Notes: generated by a model not told the origin, from the sequence alone. 64,000 nt of DNA from Nepenthes gracilis (GCA_033239525.1 BSYO01000003.1:26963540-27027539), one strand, 5' to 3'; shown: positions 47,263-61,319, numbered from the stretch's first letter. Translations and numbers: made by a program.

Positions 47263-47330
47263 TAATGCTCTAAGCAGAGCTAACGATGAAAAAATAAGCT
47301 ACAAGATCACATTCGGTGAAGAAGAAGAAC
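46278..47330 (+). promoter_or_regulatory. Upstream region and leader of the MIK1-like gene
   Basis: Intergenic sequence up to the receptor-kinase start. The last ~130 bases contain a CT-rich microsatellite (about 47229-47262, CTCTCTCTTTCTCTCTCTCT-type), common in plant 5' UTRs. No specific TATA box is asserted. Confidence 0.4.
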
Positions 47331-50300
47331 ATGCAGCTCAAATCCCGGTTGTTGTTCTTCTTCTTTTACTGTTGCATCGGCTGTCATCGTCCCATTAGCT
47401 CGGTTAATGGAGCTTTGAATGACGAAGTGTCAGTTCTTCTATCCATAAAAGCAAGTCTTATTGATCCGCTGAATCAGCTTAAAGACTGGAATTTGTCGAG
47501 CAATGAGGCTGCAAACAGTTCAGCTCACTGTTCTTGGACTGGAGTATCCTGCAACTCAATTGGAGCTGTTGAAAAGCTCGATCTCTCAGGCATGAATCTC
47601 AGTGGCCGCATATCAGATGATTTCCAACTGTTAAAAAGCCTGACTTTTCTCAACTTATGCTGCAATGGGTTCTCGTCGTTTTTACCAAAATCCATGGCAA
47701 ATCTCTCATGGCTGAGGAGCTTAGACGTGAGCCAGAATTTCTTTGTGGGCAGCTTTCCTCGGGGTTTTGGAAATGCTGATGGCCTAACTTACTTGAACGC
47801 TTCAGGTAACAATTTCGTGGGTGATCTTCCTGATGATCTTGGGAATGCAACTCGGTTGGCGACCATTGATCTAAGGGGAAGCTTCTTCCAAGGCTCAATT
47901 CCAGTATCCTATAAGAGCTTGCAGAAACTGGAGTTTCTCGGCCTTTCAGGTAACAATCTTACGGGTCGGATCCCACCAGAGCTCGGGCAGCTTTCTTCAA
48001 TGGAGACAATGATTATTGGGTATAACGAATTCGAAGGAGGAATCCCAGCAGAGTTTGGCAATCTCACAAATCTCAAGTATCTGGACATGGCAATTGCCAA
48101 TCTTGGAGGCCAAATTCCAGTTGAATTGAGCGGCCTAAATCAACTTAATACCATCTTCTTGTTCAAAAACAAATTCCAAGGCAAAATCCCACCAGCGTTC
48201 GGCAATCTCACTTCCTTAATCTTCCTTGACATTTCGGATAATATGTTATCCGGAGAGATACCATTCGAGGTAGCTGCATTGAAGAACCTGCAGCTGCTAA
48301 ACCTGATGTGCAACAAGTTGATTGGTCCAATTCCTTCTGGACTCGGAAAATTGACTCAGTTGCAGGTTCTTGAGTTGTGGAACAACTCACTCTCAGGCAC
48401 CTTGCCTAGTGATCTTGGCAAAAACGCACCGCTTCAATGGTTGGATATATCGTCGAATTCACTGTCGGGTGAAATTCCAGAAACTCTATGTAGCAAAGGT
48501 AACCTTACTAAGTTTATCGTCTTCAACAACAGGTTCACTGGATCGATTTCCACGATCTTGACAGAGTGTTCTTCGCTTGTGCGAGTTCGGATGCAAAACA
48601 ATCTGCTTTCAGGAACAATTCCCATGGGGCTTGGGAAGCTTGGTGCCCTACAGAGGCTAGAATTGGCAAATAATAACCTCACTGGTGAGATCCCGGATGA
48701 TCTTGCTTCTTCTACGTCGCTTTCTTTCATTGACCTCTCAGGAAACCATCTTCAGTCTTCTCTTCCTTCGACCATTCTCTCTATTCCTAATCTTCAAACA
48801 TTCATGGCCGCCAATAACAGATTAGAAGGAGGCATACCAGACCAATTCCAGGACTGCCCTTTCCTCTCTGTGCTCGATCTCTCATCGAACTGTTTCACGG
48901 GAACTATTCCAGCAAGCATTGCTTCCTGTGAGAAGTTGGTGACCTTAAACCTCAGGGACAACCAATTGACGGGTGGAATCCCAGAATCCATAGCGATGAT
49001 GCCGACATTAGCCATTCTCGATTTATCGAATAACTCTCTAACGGGTAAAATTCCGTCACATTTCGGCAGCTCCCCAGCCCTGGAAACCCTCAACGTTTCA
49101 TACAACAAACTATGGGGTCCTGTCCCTGCAAATGGCATACTCAGCACGATAAACCCGAGTGATTTGGTGGGAAATTCTGGCCTCTGCGGCAGTGTACTTC
49201 CTCCATGCTCAAGGAACTCGCTAAATGCACCAGGGCACAGCAGCCTTCGCACGAAGCACGTTCTTGCAGCGTGGATGGTTGGGATTGCGACAGTTTTGGT
49301 AGTCGGGATCACGGTTTTGGGCGCTCAAAGTCTGTACAAGAGGTGGTACTCCAATGGAAGTTGCTTCGAGGATAGCTTTGAGATGAGCAATGGAGAGTGG
49401 CCATGGAGACTGATGGCATTCCAGAGGCTCGCTTTCACCAGCAATGACATTCTAGCTTGCATCAAGGAATCAAATGTCATCGGCATGGGGGCAACCGGTA
49501 TCGTCTACAAGGCCGAGCTGCCGCGTTCAAGCACAGTTGTCGCAGTCAAGAAGCTGTGGAGATCGAGCACCGACGTTGAGGCTGAAAACGGAGACAATCT
49601 CGTGGGGGAGGTGAACCTCCTCGGGAAATTAAGGCATAGAAACATAGTAAGACTACTGGGGTTTCTTCACAATGACAAGGATGCTATGATGGTTTGCGAG
49701 TACATGCAAAATGGAAGCTTGGGAGAGGCATTACATGGGAAACAAGCAGGGAGGCTGCTCGTCGACTGGGTGTCGAGATACAACATAGCAGTCGGCGTTG
49801 CCCATGGCATAGCTTATCTTCACCACGACTGCCACCCGCCAGTGATCCACCGCGATGTCAAGTCCAACAACATACTGCTCGATGCAAATCTTGAGGCCAG
49901 AATCGCTGATTTCGGGTTGGCCAAGATGATGATCAAGAAGAATCAAACGGTCTCCGTGGTGGCCGGGTCTTATGGGTACATAGCCCCTGGTAAGTTTCAC
50001 CTTCGACTTTCACTAGATCGATTTTCGCTCATAAAATGACACATCTTTTAACAGAAAAGTATGATATGCAGAATACGGTTACACATTGAAGGTTGACGAG
50101 AAGAGCGATATCTACAGTTATGGCGTTGTTCTTCTTGAACTTCTAACCGGGAAAAGGCCGACAGATCCAGAGTTTGGGGACTCGACGGACGTAGTCGAAT
50201 GGATTCGAGGAAAGATTCGAAACAATCGACCGTTAGAAGATGTGCTGGATCCGAACGTTGGGGGAAACTGCAATCTTGTTCAAGAAGAGATGCTTTTGGC

Positions 50301-50487
50301 GCTTAGAGTCGCCGTTCTTTGTACTGCTAAGCACCCAAAGGACAGACCCTCCATGAGAGATGTGATCACAATGCTTGGAGAAGCAAAGCCAAGGAGGAAA
50401 AGCAGCAGCAACAATGGCGGGAGCGCCATTAACAAAGATAATAGCAAACCGGTGTTCAGCACATCACCTGTAAACGGGCTGCTATAG
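47331..50487 (+). CDS. MIK1: LRR receptor-like kinase, MIK1/PXL2 type (LRR subfamily XI)
   Basis: Two exons, 47331-49989 and 50072-50487, give 1,024 residues. The intron (49990-50071, 82 bp) has CCTG|GTAAGT and TATGCAG|AATACGG ends and falls in the activation-segment APE motif, a usual place in this subfamily. ATG 47331 is used because the frame above it opens only with GTG. Residues 1-~27 are a signal peptide. Next come the LRR N-cap with CSWTGVSC and about 20 LRRs of the LxxLxLxxNxLxGxIP type. The single membrane span is near 642-664. The kinase starts near 715 with GMGATG and VAVKKLW, has HRD near 840 ([10 protein letters not shown]), DFG near 860 and [15 protein letters not shown]. It is an intact RD kinase. 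The C-terminus [10 protein letters not shown] is the MIK1 signature. In Arabidopsis MIK1 is a pollen-tube receptor for the LURE1 attractant and a relative of PXY/TDR. Confidence 0.93.
49990..50071 (+). other. Intron of the MIK1-like gene
   Basis: 82-bp phase-1 intron. The donor is G|GTAAGT and the acceptor is GATATGCAG|AA. It splits the Glu codon of the kinase APE motif. Without splicing, translation would stop 17 codons into the intron, after FSLIK. Confidence 0.9.
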
Positions 50488-51943
50488 GAGGGGAAACGTA
50501 AGGAAATTCCCCTTTTTCTCTTTGCTTGATGTTAAGTTATTATTATTATTATTTTAATGTTATAGTCTTCCTCCTCATTTAGAATTCGCTTCTGTTAAAT
50601 GCTTGTAATCGATGGTTATATAAAGAATTTGCTGTTGATAGTAAAATTGAATTATTGGGTTCGAGGCAAGCTAGGAATTAACCTCAGAAACCTAAGCTAA
50701 TTATGCAAAATCAAGGCAGTTTCCAATGCATCACCCCCAGGAACAATATCAATTGTTGTGTTGATACTTCTGTTTTCCCTTGGATATTTGGCTATTTTGC
50801 TGTCTACTTTAACCAAGAAAAATGCCACTTATCTCATATAACTATAACTTGCCTTTCTTATTTTATTCATTTATTTATTTTTTAATCAAAATCATCCATA
50901 CACATATAGATAAAATATAGGTTAATGGGACATCTAATAAAGCTCAAATTAAAAAAGAAAAAGAGAAATTTAAAACTCTATTGTTTGAATTATGATCACA
51001 GGTTTAATTCATACTACTTATCAAAATTTATCCTCAAATGGTCTTTACGAGCAAGACTATCCATTTGGAGTTGATTTCGAACCAATAAAATTGAAGTTCC
51101 TCGTTAGAAGGAAAGCAATACCCATCTTCACATGAATTTTAACCAGTTTAATAATCAATTATGTCCTATACAATAAGAAAAATAGGGGTTGGTAAACTTA
51201 ACTTGTAAATTGGAAAGCATACCTAAACTAAATGTGATCAAAACAAAATTAACACAAGAATAGGAGAGGGAGTAATGGAACCCCTGCTTCTTCTCACCTT
51301 TGGAGCATTGGAGAAACATAATCCAATTGCCCAAGATTATTTTTTTAATAAAAAATATATATATAATAATATATCTATTTATTAATAATATTGATATCTT
51401 AATATTTTAACATTAAAAAAAAACTATTCTCAAATTTTTAAACAAAATAAAATAATGGCCGTTAGATCACCTTGGCTCCGGCGGTCCTTGCACCAGGGGT
51501 GCATTTACATTGGAAACAGCTAACCCCATCTGGGATTTCATGGAGCATGAGAAATCTGTCACTCAATGACAGCAGAAATTAACAAAAATCTTAAGGCAAA
51601 TCCATCACCAATCACCATACAAATTTACTTTCCATTGACAATGAAGAATCGACATTGATCCATTTAGTATGCAGAAAACACCAAAACCCTTGGAATCATG
51701 CCAAAACCCATATTTACAACAGCAGAAAAAGCAGCATTAACACTAGTATATGCAAGCAAGCGCGCGGGACTATGTAACCAAAACTTGTGGGGAGAAAAAC
51801 AAATAGAAAAACCAAATATACTTAAATAACCAGAAACCAGTAATTCGAGTACTTCAGAATCTGTGTTTTCGCTCTATAGCTCTTCCATTCCAGGCCACGG
51901 GAAGACAATGATGAGATGATGAAGTTGACAATGAAATAATCAT
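50488..51943. other. Convergent 3' region between MIK1-like and Aux/IAA genes
   Basis: The two genes are transcribed towards each other and 1,456 bases separate their stop codons. Both 3' UTRs lie here. The middle (50880-51460) is AT-rich. No other gene is seen. Confidence 0.6.
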
Positions 51944-54900
51944 CTAGATCCTGTTTCTCAGCTTCGCATTCCATTCTTCAAATCTCGGAGCTGTGAAATG
52001 AAAATCAATCCAACAGTTAGTCAAAAAGGTGTTAATGAAAATGTATCTGCAAATTCATGGAGGAGCTAGGGATCTGTTTACCAAGACCATTAGCCTTGGA
52101 TGCCTTCATAATTTTCAGCCTCTTCACTGAGCCAAGGAACATCCTGAATAAATGAAAATGGAGATGTTAACAGAAAAGAGAGTTACTATTGATACTCTTC
52201 TATATACACAGTTTTGTTCCGAAAGCATATGTGGCCATTGTCCCATTAGGCCATCAATTAAAAAAAAAGTTGAAAAAAATAAGTACTTCTTTCCTAAAAA
52301 TCTCTAACCTCCTCATATTTTAGGTATATAGGAGTACAGATGAAATATGAATATGTTACTGTGACCCAAATATGTTTTGTGAGACCAGCCCGTTTAAACC
52401 CATCTTGAAAAATTCGCGATGCAATTTGATGTGAATTTTAGATTAATGTTAGTGATGGTAAAAAAGAGACTTGATTTATTACATTTTTGGGCTCAATAGT
52501 TATACTATATATATGGCATTCGTACAGGGGTTTTAGATAGATTTCACAAAAACACAATCGAAGCCATCAAGCCCCTATTATAATCTTATTTGTAAAAAAT
52601 AATGAAATTTCTCATCTTTTACCTATGGGTTTTTCCCTTTAGGGTTTTTTGATGTATATCTAATATTTTATTGTGTAATTATTTATTATTATATTATTGT
52701 TAATCTCTAGCAGAATATTACTTTCCAACACAATGTTGTGAGAGAATCATCCTAGACACCCCATCCACATTGGGAGTGTCAAAAGCTTTAGCATGGCAGA
52801 AGATTACTGTAGCAATCTATCTAGCGACTGAGGATTAAAGTCTCCACCTATATTGGTTACAAGTCATGGCATCAGATTACCCTCCGCGAAGTCTTTTTGC
52901 AAACTATCTCATGAATTCGAATTTGACTATCAAAAACAAAATATATGATCATCGTGTGACCCATTTGGTAACATTTTAATCACACCACAAAGTTGAATCC
53001 CTATTTGAGGAGAGACAACAAACAATCTCAGAGGAAACAATTTGAATGCAACTAATTTGAACTCTCATTGAGGATTGATTGCAGCTAATTTGAACTCTTA
53101 GAGGCCATTATACTCATTGCACACAAGATTCATGATTATCAACAGAGAAGTGATAGTAGCAAAGCAAGAAAATGGCAATATTCATCACAAAATAACTTGG
53201 TTCAACCTGATATCACTATAGTAACATGAATATCAACTAATTGTTCAAGATAAGCAGATAATAATGAAAATGGAAAGGAATACTACTTTGATGCAAGTAA
53301 AATGATACAATAAATTAATTGCACAAGCAGTTTGATTCTTTTGTGGAAGCATAAATTAATCTGATTCTTTTTGTTGGTCAGAAAATGTAGCCATTTTGAG
53401 TCAAACCTTCATCTGTCTTACCAAAGAGCAAGCAAATCTAGCACTTGAGATAACCCCATTGAAACCAAAATTAATCTGAATCAAAATATCTGATTTTTCA
53501 ATAAATAGGCAAAATGAAAAATTACTATGCCGTTGTCTTTCTCATCCCTTCTGACATGTTTTTCAAAATGGGTCAAACAAACACAATTTATAGGTGTGGA
53601 ATGTCATCTAGCTGGACAAATTGTACTAATCAAACGATCAAATTACTAGAACGATATAAAAAGCATGCATGTAATATTTTTATCAAAGATGCATACTCCC
53701 AAGGAACATCTCCAACAAGCATCCAGTCTCCATCTCTGTCTTCATAAGTCAGAACATAATCCGATGATCCATCCATAAGTTTCGAGAGTCTTGTGGCTTT
53801 CAGCACTACACTACTCACCTCTCCAGTTGATTCTGACAAAGTGGAAGTACAATAAGACATACTGTTTCAGTAATCTATCAAAAAGAAGAGCAGCAACTAA
53901 AATGCAAATCAAGTCACAACAGCCATAGGTCCATTGGTCCAAGTAATAACAACTCATTACTAATAGATCTTGTTTGAATAATATAAAATCATAATGACCT
54001 AAGTTTTAACACAAATTTAGTCAAAGGTACATTAGATTGTGCAGGTATTTCATGGAAAGGGCTTGCTGCATGCATTGTTGAGTGCAATTTATTGCAAAGA
54101 ATGCATCAGCGAATAATGTATTTTCCATTTTTCATGCTGTTAGGATACTTTACAGCCAGTCAAAATAATGATGGCATATCTATTAATATTTTATACACTA
54201 CCGTTTGTAATCCCCGTTGTTAAACTAGATATCACCCTTTCTTTAACCCCATGTTCACAAACTACTTCGCAATTTTATCACAGATTCAGAAATCATGAAA
54301 ATCTTTCGATGTGATATTAAACGCAGGCATGCAATTATTATTAATGTCATATTAGATAGTTGGGCATCATCATTAGTAACAATATAAAAAGGCTCAAGAG
54401 TATTATCTCTGTGTAGTACATGTGAATGTTTGGCCAGGTGTGAAACAATGGGTAAAACATACTAATAATCGAACTAATATAGCAAGATTATCAGCTTAAA
54501 CCTGCAAACCGTGTTAAAAGTGTCATTTAATGCCATCCCCAATAGTTAGAAGTCTCTCCTTATTTACGCAAAACCACAACAACGGCGTTGCAAATAAACC
54601 GATGAAGAGAATAGAGAGATGAATGGGCTTCAATTTTATAAGAGATGTAATGGATCTTAAAGGTACAATCATCATCAATAAGAGGTTCAAAAAGCATAGT
54701 TCACAAACCTTCATTTAAGCTGCAGTCAATAGCTTCAATGCATCAAGTCATTTAGTTGAAAGGTTTGATAACAGTTTGGTTACCACATATTTTTACTAGG
54801 CCTTCAAACGTTGAAGAAAAAATTGAACTTGATGGACCAACAAACCCGAAAATTTGATAGGATGCTAAGAAAGGGATTATACACCAATCCCACTGTTTTA

Positions 54901-57453
54901 CACATATATAAAAGTTTCCAGGAAATTGATTGATTGCTGACCTTGGGACCATAACATTATAGGATCCTGTGACCAAGATCTCCAATTTCACACCACTTAA
55001 AGTTAGAAGAAACATAATTATGGCACTTCTTGAAGGTTAGGATAAGGCTGTGTCATGAATCTCACTTAGAGCCTACAATGCATGAAGCCCCATGCACCGG
55101 CCCACTCTTTACTGATATATTCTTGACATAGAAACCGACCAGACCAATTAAATCACTCACCGAGGAATAATCTTCTAGTGCAACATAAGTAAGTTTGGCA
55201 CATAACAATTTTGATATCCTTTGATCTACATTTTTCACTTTTTCAATTGTAGGATGGGGATGGGAGAGTGGACAAAGATAAAGCAGTCATTGGCCTAAGA
55301 AAGTAGGGGCACCCTGATTGGCAATTTACAGCATGCTCATCAAAGCAGATGAGATACCATGAACACACAGTATACATAGTATTCATGAAGTATGATTTCA
55401 AGCAGATCTAACACTAGCAATGATAGCTCTTCACCAAAGTATATCTCAATGATGGAAGTTAAGAAGCATGGACACCGATATGGGATATGGACACAGTGTA
55501 ATACCAACATGCCGACATGCTCATTTTCTTGAAATCAACATGCTAGAGATACGTTAATTAAAATTATAGTTTACAATTTTTCTAATTGATGAATAATACT
55601 ATTTTTTACTAAAGTAATAATAAAAATGTATATTTCTTATTTCTTCACCAAAAAAGAATTTCATAGGATATTAGCAATTAAACTAATACAAATGAGTTAT
55701 GTCTTAATATGTTCAATAAGCTATTATAGAAGAACAATAATAATATCTTATAACTTAACAAGCTATGGAAAAACTTAGTTTACTAAATTTTTTTATATAT
55801 CAATCAACATATACATTTTAATTTTATCACTTTGCACATTGTCATTGCCAAAAGATATTAAATATAAGCAAAAACTCCAAACAAAAAAGTATCCCAAATG
55901 TGTCCTAGACATGTCCAAACATATCCCATGCACATCCAAAAAGCATCAGAGCTTGTCGAAGCATGACGGAAGTTGAAAAAATTTAGACATGTATTGCAGC
56001 ATGTCCAACACATGTCGGGAGAGTCGGTGTCCATGTTTCTTGGGAAGAAAGTTACCAAGATCAATTAAAATGGACAGAATCAGTAACTCACTTAGAGTAT
56101 CAACTGTTCTTGCAGGTTCCGTGAACATTTCTTCCAAAGTTCGAGCGAGGGACTCGTAGCTTGAATGTGCATTGAGATCAACCTTCCTTCCAATTCCAAT
56201 TCCATCCATATTCACCTTCACAAACATGGAACTTTTGAGGTGGCCTCTCTGCATATTATTAGCATCAGCCTTGTTGCCTGCACCATAATCAACAGCCTTG
56301 GTTTTGCTTTCATCAATGGTTGAGTCGAGTTCTCCCGTGGCAAGTGATTTTGCTTGGTTAGCCAAGCTGTTCATCCTATAGGCTCTTATAGGAGGCCATC
56401 CCACAACTTGGCTGCTCTCAACGTTCATATTACAACAACAGATAAGGGGCAGTCAGCCCGAAAGGAAGATAAAAAAAAAGGTTAATCAACAAATAGAACA
56501 GAAGAAATTGAAAGTTAAAATGGAGGAGGCAGTTATTTGCAGAACAAAAACTAGTTCGCTGTCGGTTTTACTTTCTAGGTTGAAGGGGAAACAAAGTAAT
56601 TCAGAAGTTCTGTTGCCAAATTCACTTTCCTATGAACCAGTTCATCAATCTCATATAAATAAATTTTCAGAGGATCATTACCATCAAAAACTTAACTTAT
56701 AACAATAACAAATATCTAGAGGGAATAAATAAGAACCAGTCCAAACCTCTGCAAAGAACCACCGTAATCTAACTCAAAGAAAGAAGTAAAAAGACAAAAA
56801 AACGACGAACGTGAGGGGGGGGAATCGGTGAAGAAAAATGTTCCTCTGATAAAATCCCTAGAGAAAAATTGAGCCATTGATTCATTTGAACTGAAAAAGG
56901 GCACCAAATCATGAATTGGGCTAAGGAAAATTCAATAAATGAGGGATTAACAAAGCGCAAGTCCCTATTAACTGAAACAGTGAAAAAAAATCCAAAAACC
57001 AAAATAGACAGGAATCCATAAGCTAGAGCATGACAATTCAAATGGGAGAATATACCTAGCACCAGTAGGAGAAGTGACAGAATCAGCAGTTCTCTTGGTA
57101 CCAGCGGAGGCATTATTATTAGCTCCGCCCACAAATGAAGAAGAAGAAGAAGAAGAAGAAGCAGCAGCGCCTGATGATGGAGATGATGTTGCGGAAGACA
57201 ATGAAACCCCAGACGGCAAGTCATTGGCAGTCAAAATCCGAGAAACTAGCTTATTCACAACCTTCAAACCACCGCCAATACTCAACCCAAGACCCAGCTC
57301 AAGCTCAGCCTCATCTGGGTACGAAGAAACTTCAACTGATGGCATGCCCATGTTGCAGTCCTGCTCCACCACCGCCTCCTCCTTCGACACCGTCAACAAC
57401 GACCCTCCGCCCGTTAACCCACCACCTGAACCGCCTCCTCCTCCACCCACCAT
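51944..57453 (-). CDS. IAA11: Aux/IAA auxin-response repressor, IAA11/12/13 type
   Basis: Five exons on the - strand: 57453-57056, 56411-56092, 53832-53697, 52143-52082 and 51990-51944, together 320 codons plus TAG. All junctions are GT-AG and keep frame. It is a short-lived nuclear protein that blocks ARF factors. Domain I is [10 protein letters not shown], a TOPLESS-recruiting EAR motif. Domain II is [14 protein letters not shown], the TIR1/AFB degron. The PB1 part (domains III/IV) starts [20 protein letters not shown] with its basic Lys and continues [20 protein letters not shown], the acidic OPCA patch, then [17 protein letters not shown]. The MFVKVNMDG spacing and RMNS after the degron point to the IAA11/12/13 clade. 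The Gly-rich N-terminus and Ser run (~107-114) are low-complexity. ATG 57453 is used because the upstream codon in this frame is GTG. Introns 2 and 3 are long (2.26 and 1.55 kb). Confidence 0.9.
55461..56041. mobile_element. Inverted-repeat (MITE-like) DNA transposon in intron 2 of the Aux/IAA gene
   Basis: The left end AAGAAGCATGGACACCGA (55461-55478) is matched at the right end (56024-56041) by its reverse complement with one mismatch (AAGAAACATGGACACCGA). Subterminal GACATG / CATGTC motifs repeat at both ends, and the centre is AT-rich. The element is 581 bp with no transposase frame. GGAAG occurs on both outer sides (just left of 55461 and just right of 56041) and may be the target duplication, with one or two extra bases at the ends. 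It sits 51 bp from the splice donor of exon 2. Confidence 0.65.
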
Positions 57454-59129
57454 ACCCACAACTCGTTCCTTCGAGATATTCTTCCGAAAAACAGAGAGAC
57501 GGAATAAAAGAGAAAACTGAAAGAGGGAGAGAAAGAGAAGACGGAAGACTCTGTCCGTTGAGTCAGAAACAAAATTGGGAAAGGTAGGTAAGTGATGGAT
57601 GTGGGTGGAGGCAGTGATTGAGGAGCGTGGACCCGCCTGTCTGCTACGTGCATCTCCTCTCCCATCAATTCTTCCGGTACTTTGATAATCCGATTAACAG
57701 CAATATTATTTATTTAATTAGTATATATTTATTGGTATTAAAATTATTATTTTTAATATAAAAAATAAAACAAAAAATTAAAATGGGATAAATTTTAAAT
57801 TTATTTTTAACAAAATATATAATGAGAATTACAAATAGCATTTGGCCGTAATTAATTATCTCAGCGATATTTCATGCAAGTTTTTAAAATTAAATTTAAC
57901 AGTATTAATGTTAAATTTAGATAAAAAATTATGACCATTAAATTATTTAAATTAAAAATTTTAACTATATTTTTTTATAATTTAATTCATCTTATAAATA
58001 TTTGTATTTAAAAATTTATGACTATATAAAAATTTTAAATTACAAAATATTTAAAAAAAAACTATAATATTTAGATTCTATTGAATTAATACAAAAAATT
58101 ATTACTTATATAAAAATATATGCTATTAATTTTATTTTTAAATTTTGATATTTATTTAAAATAAAATTTTATTTATTAAAAAAATTATAATTTGGGCCGT
58201 ATTAGATCAAATCAGTTATTTTTTATCCTTGATAGTATTATTTTAAAAAATTAATTAAGTCTAAATTTATTATTTTATTTATTTACAATATTAATATATT
58301 TTAATTAAATTTAATAAAATTTTAAATTGATTAAATTAAACCAATTAAATGACCTGACTTTATTCAAGTTTGTTCAAAACCAATGGATTTTAGAAGAATG
58401 TACATGATTTGTTTGCTTTTTATTTTGAGACCTATTTATACTGTAGTTTATCCCCCAAAAAATTAAAAATATAATTATAAATTATGAATTTCATAAATTC
58501 TAAATAACTTATAAAAAGATTAATTAATTTAAAAATACAATTTGTAAATCTAATAAAAAATTATAAAAATTACTAATTTAAAAATAACAATAATACCCAA
58601 AAATTATCAATCTTCTTTTATTTTTAAAAATAAGGAAAATTTAAAAATAACATTTAATAAATCGAAAGTTAATCACGAGACTACTTTTGAGGCAGGGGCA
58701 AGAGGGGGTGCGACACCCCTAAGGCTGTAACCTCCGTGACTCCCTTTTATTTGTTATATTTAATATTAAAAATATAAACTTATGTTATTATTATTTAAAA
58801 ACTTAGGAATATTTAATTGAATTATAATACACATATATATTAAAAATTAAATTGTATGCAATAAAATAAATTTTGGGAAAGAAGGGCCGGTGGGGTTCAT
58901 TTTATATTATGTTATCACATAAATACTCGTATATATATTAGATAATTACTACCTTAATTTAATATTTTTATAAAATCTTAAATTTTGCATAAAGCATTAA
59001 ATAGAAAATATATGCAAAATAACATTAAAACTCAAAAATTAGGCATTTATATACAACATAAATTTTAATATTTTATATTTTACAAAAAAAAATATTTATA
59101 CTCATACAAAAATTGATAAATTGGTCAAC

Positions 59130-59167
<38 letters not shown>

Positions 59168-60365
59168 TATGATCGAAAAATATTTTAATTATATAATTAC
59201 CCTTTACTTATCCAAAATTATATTCTTTGATAATAATGCATAAATATAATTTATTATGAGCCAAATAAAAAAATATTTATTTTAATTTTATTTGGGCCAA
59301 ATATATATAATTTTTATTCAATTTTAAGCACTGATTCAATTTCTGAAAGGTAGTTTTTATTTTATTTTTATAATTTTTTATTTTCACGTATTTATCTTAA
59401 AAATATTTTTATTTTTCAGTTTAAAAAGAATTTTTGCCTTTTGTTTTTATAATTTTTCCCGCTTTAAAAACGGCGTCGTCGGTTTTCATGGATTAGCAGG
59501 CCGTACAACACATGCACGAGAAATTGAAATTTCTGGCGTAATATTTACGCGATATTTTGGAAAATATTTCGAAAAAGGCCAAATGGGGCCCACAACGCTC
59601 CAGTCCATGCGACAAGCCGACAAGGGTGGGACCAGACAGCTTCGAAAACGAAATCATCGAGAGGAAGGATATATTTTTCTCTCTATATATATATTTTTTT
59701 AAAAAATAAATAATTAATTATAATTTAATAATTAATTTTTATTTTGAAAAAAATAATTAAATTATAATTATTTATTTATAAATAAATAATTCAAATTTAG
59801 GAAAAAAAAAAAGAGCTCTGACACGTTAAATGGAGCCCATGATCTGCATCAAAAACCTCGAGGAGCGTGCCACGTCGCTCAAACGGCTAAAAAGGGAGAA
59901 ATTTACCATTTTAAATAAAACTAAACTAATTTAAGAAATTTATAATATTATCTGCCAAAATAAAATAAATAAAATTGTTTACCTTAATTTGAGATATATA
60001 TTTAATATTAATATAATTTTCTATTTTTTAAAATAAATTTTCTTATAATAGATAAACATATATTTAATATTTAAAAATTCAAAAGTAAAGACACGTGGCG
60101 GATCAAACTTGAAAAGAAAGCAATGACACAATGCAAAGTTCTATTTGAATTACGGTTTTAACAAAACACAATTTGCATACAAATTCTCTACCTTTAAAAA
60201 AAAAAATCAATTTATCTTCAATTAATTTCAAATTTTATCTATGACTTTTACTTCATTATCAATTATATTTAGTTTAAAAATTTTAGTACTTATATAATAT
60301 TAAAAATCTATAAAAATATACTCTACATTAATTCTTTTTAAATTTTTATAATTTTAATTTAATAC
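57454..60365. other. Aux/IAA promoter region, then AT-rich intergenic DNA
   Basis: 57454-57690 probably contains the 5' UTR and proximal promoter of the - strand Aux/IAA gene. The + strand is rich in GAGAGA, so the transcript leader would be CT-rich. From 57700 to 60365 the DNA is AT-rich. It has a (TA)n run at 59137-59163, GC-richer patches at 58690-58735 and 59450-59650, and an ACGTGGC G-box-like motif near 60092. No gene is recognised. Confidence 0.45.
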
Positions 60366-60370
60366 ATTAT

Positions 60371-61319
60371 TGATGGAGACAACAAAAAATGGGTTGGGCT
60401 GGCATAAAGGCCCACAAACAGACAGTAAATTCTAAGGGTATATAGCCCACAACATGTCTCTACGAGCTCAAAGCTTAGTTAGCATTTCTGTTGGCCCTAA
60501 CATCATTTCAATTAACCCGGACAACAAAAGTTGACCTTAATGTAATCAATATAGCCCACAATCCTCTTTTCGAATACTAAAATTACTTACATTAACTAGT
60601 TTGACACCCTAAATATTACCCCCTATTGCGATTTCTCCCAAAATAACAATTCCAACTCAATAGAAACAGATCTCACCTAATAGCAATTCTCATCCCGCCG
60701 CATCTAGTATCGCCACAAAAAAAAAGAATCTTATTGACTAATCATGATTGTCATAATTGACACCTACAATCTTTATGATAACCTACCAAATTCACGCTGA
60801 CAAATATTGGTTAGGCTTGACGCCCAAATAAAGTTGAGTTGACTCGAATATTATAAATACCTCATCTCTCCCATTAGCAATGACACGGCTTGACACACTA
60901 AGATACATACTTAAAGGCTCGCAAAAAATATAACTCTTTATTTAAAGAGCCTCCCAATAATTCAATCATAATTCTTAATTTCTCAATTTAAGAGCCACTC
61001 CTTGTTGAACGTGATACTACATCAAAGTTGTTCCATATTGAGTATAACCTCTTAGTCAAACTCAAACCCCATACCCCTACATCATTACGCATAATTCTTA
61101 TCCATATATCTTTTTATCTCATTTGAAAATATTACTAATTTGAATTTGAATGATAAATCAAATGGCGAATCCCACAAATTATAGATCTTCTTATTTATAA
61201 GTTATAGCGTGTAAGATTCAGGCTGTTAGGGACAAAAATTATACCTACTTTTGTTTAATCTACCATAGAAGATCAAGTGACACCCTAATCCGTTAGCAAT
61301 TCGAATTCAAAATACATCA
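60371..61319 (+). mobile_element. Solo LTR of the gypsy family, older
   Basis: It starts TGATGG and ends ACATCA, compatible with the family termini TGATGC and GCATCA. Near the 3' end, CAAATGGCGAATCCCACAA, then TTATAGCGTGTAAGATT, line up with the equivalent part of the LTR at 34594-35520. The flanks ATTAT (60366-60370) and ATTTT (61320-61324) differ at one base. No coding sequence is adjacent. Confidence 0.6.

Noticed and set aside
47087..47398. 103-codon frame overlapping the MIK1-like start
   Set aside because: It crosses the CT-rich leader out of frame with the kinase and shows no domain.
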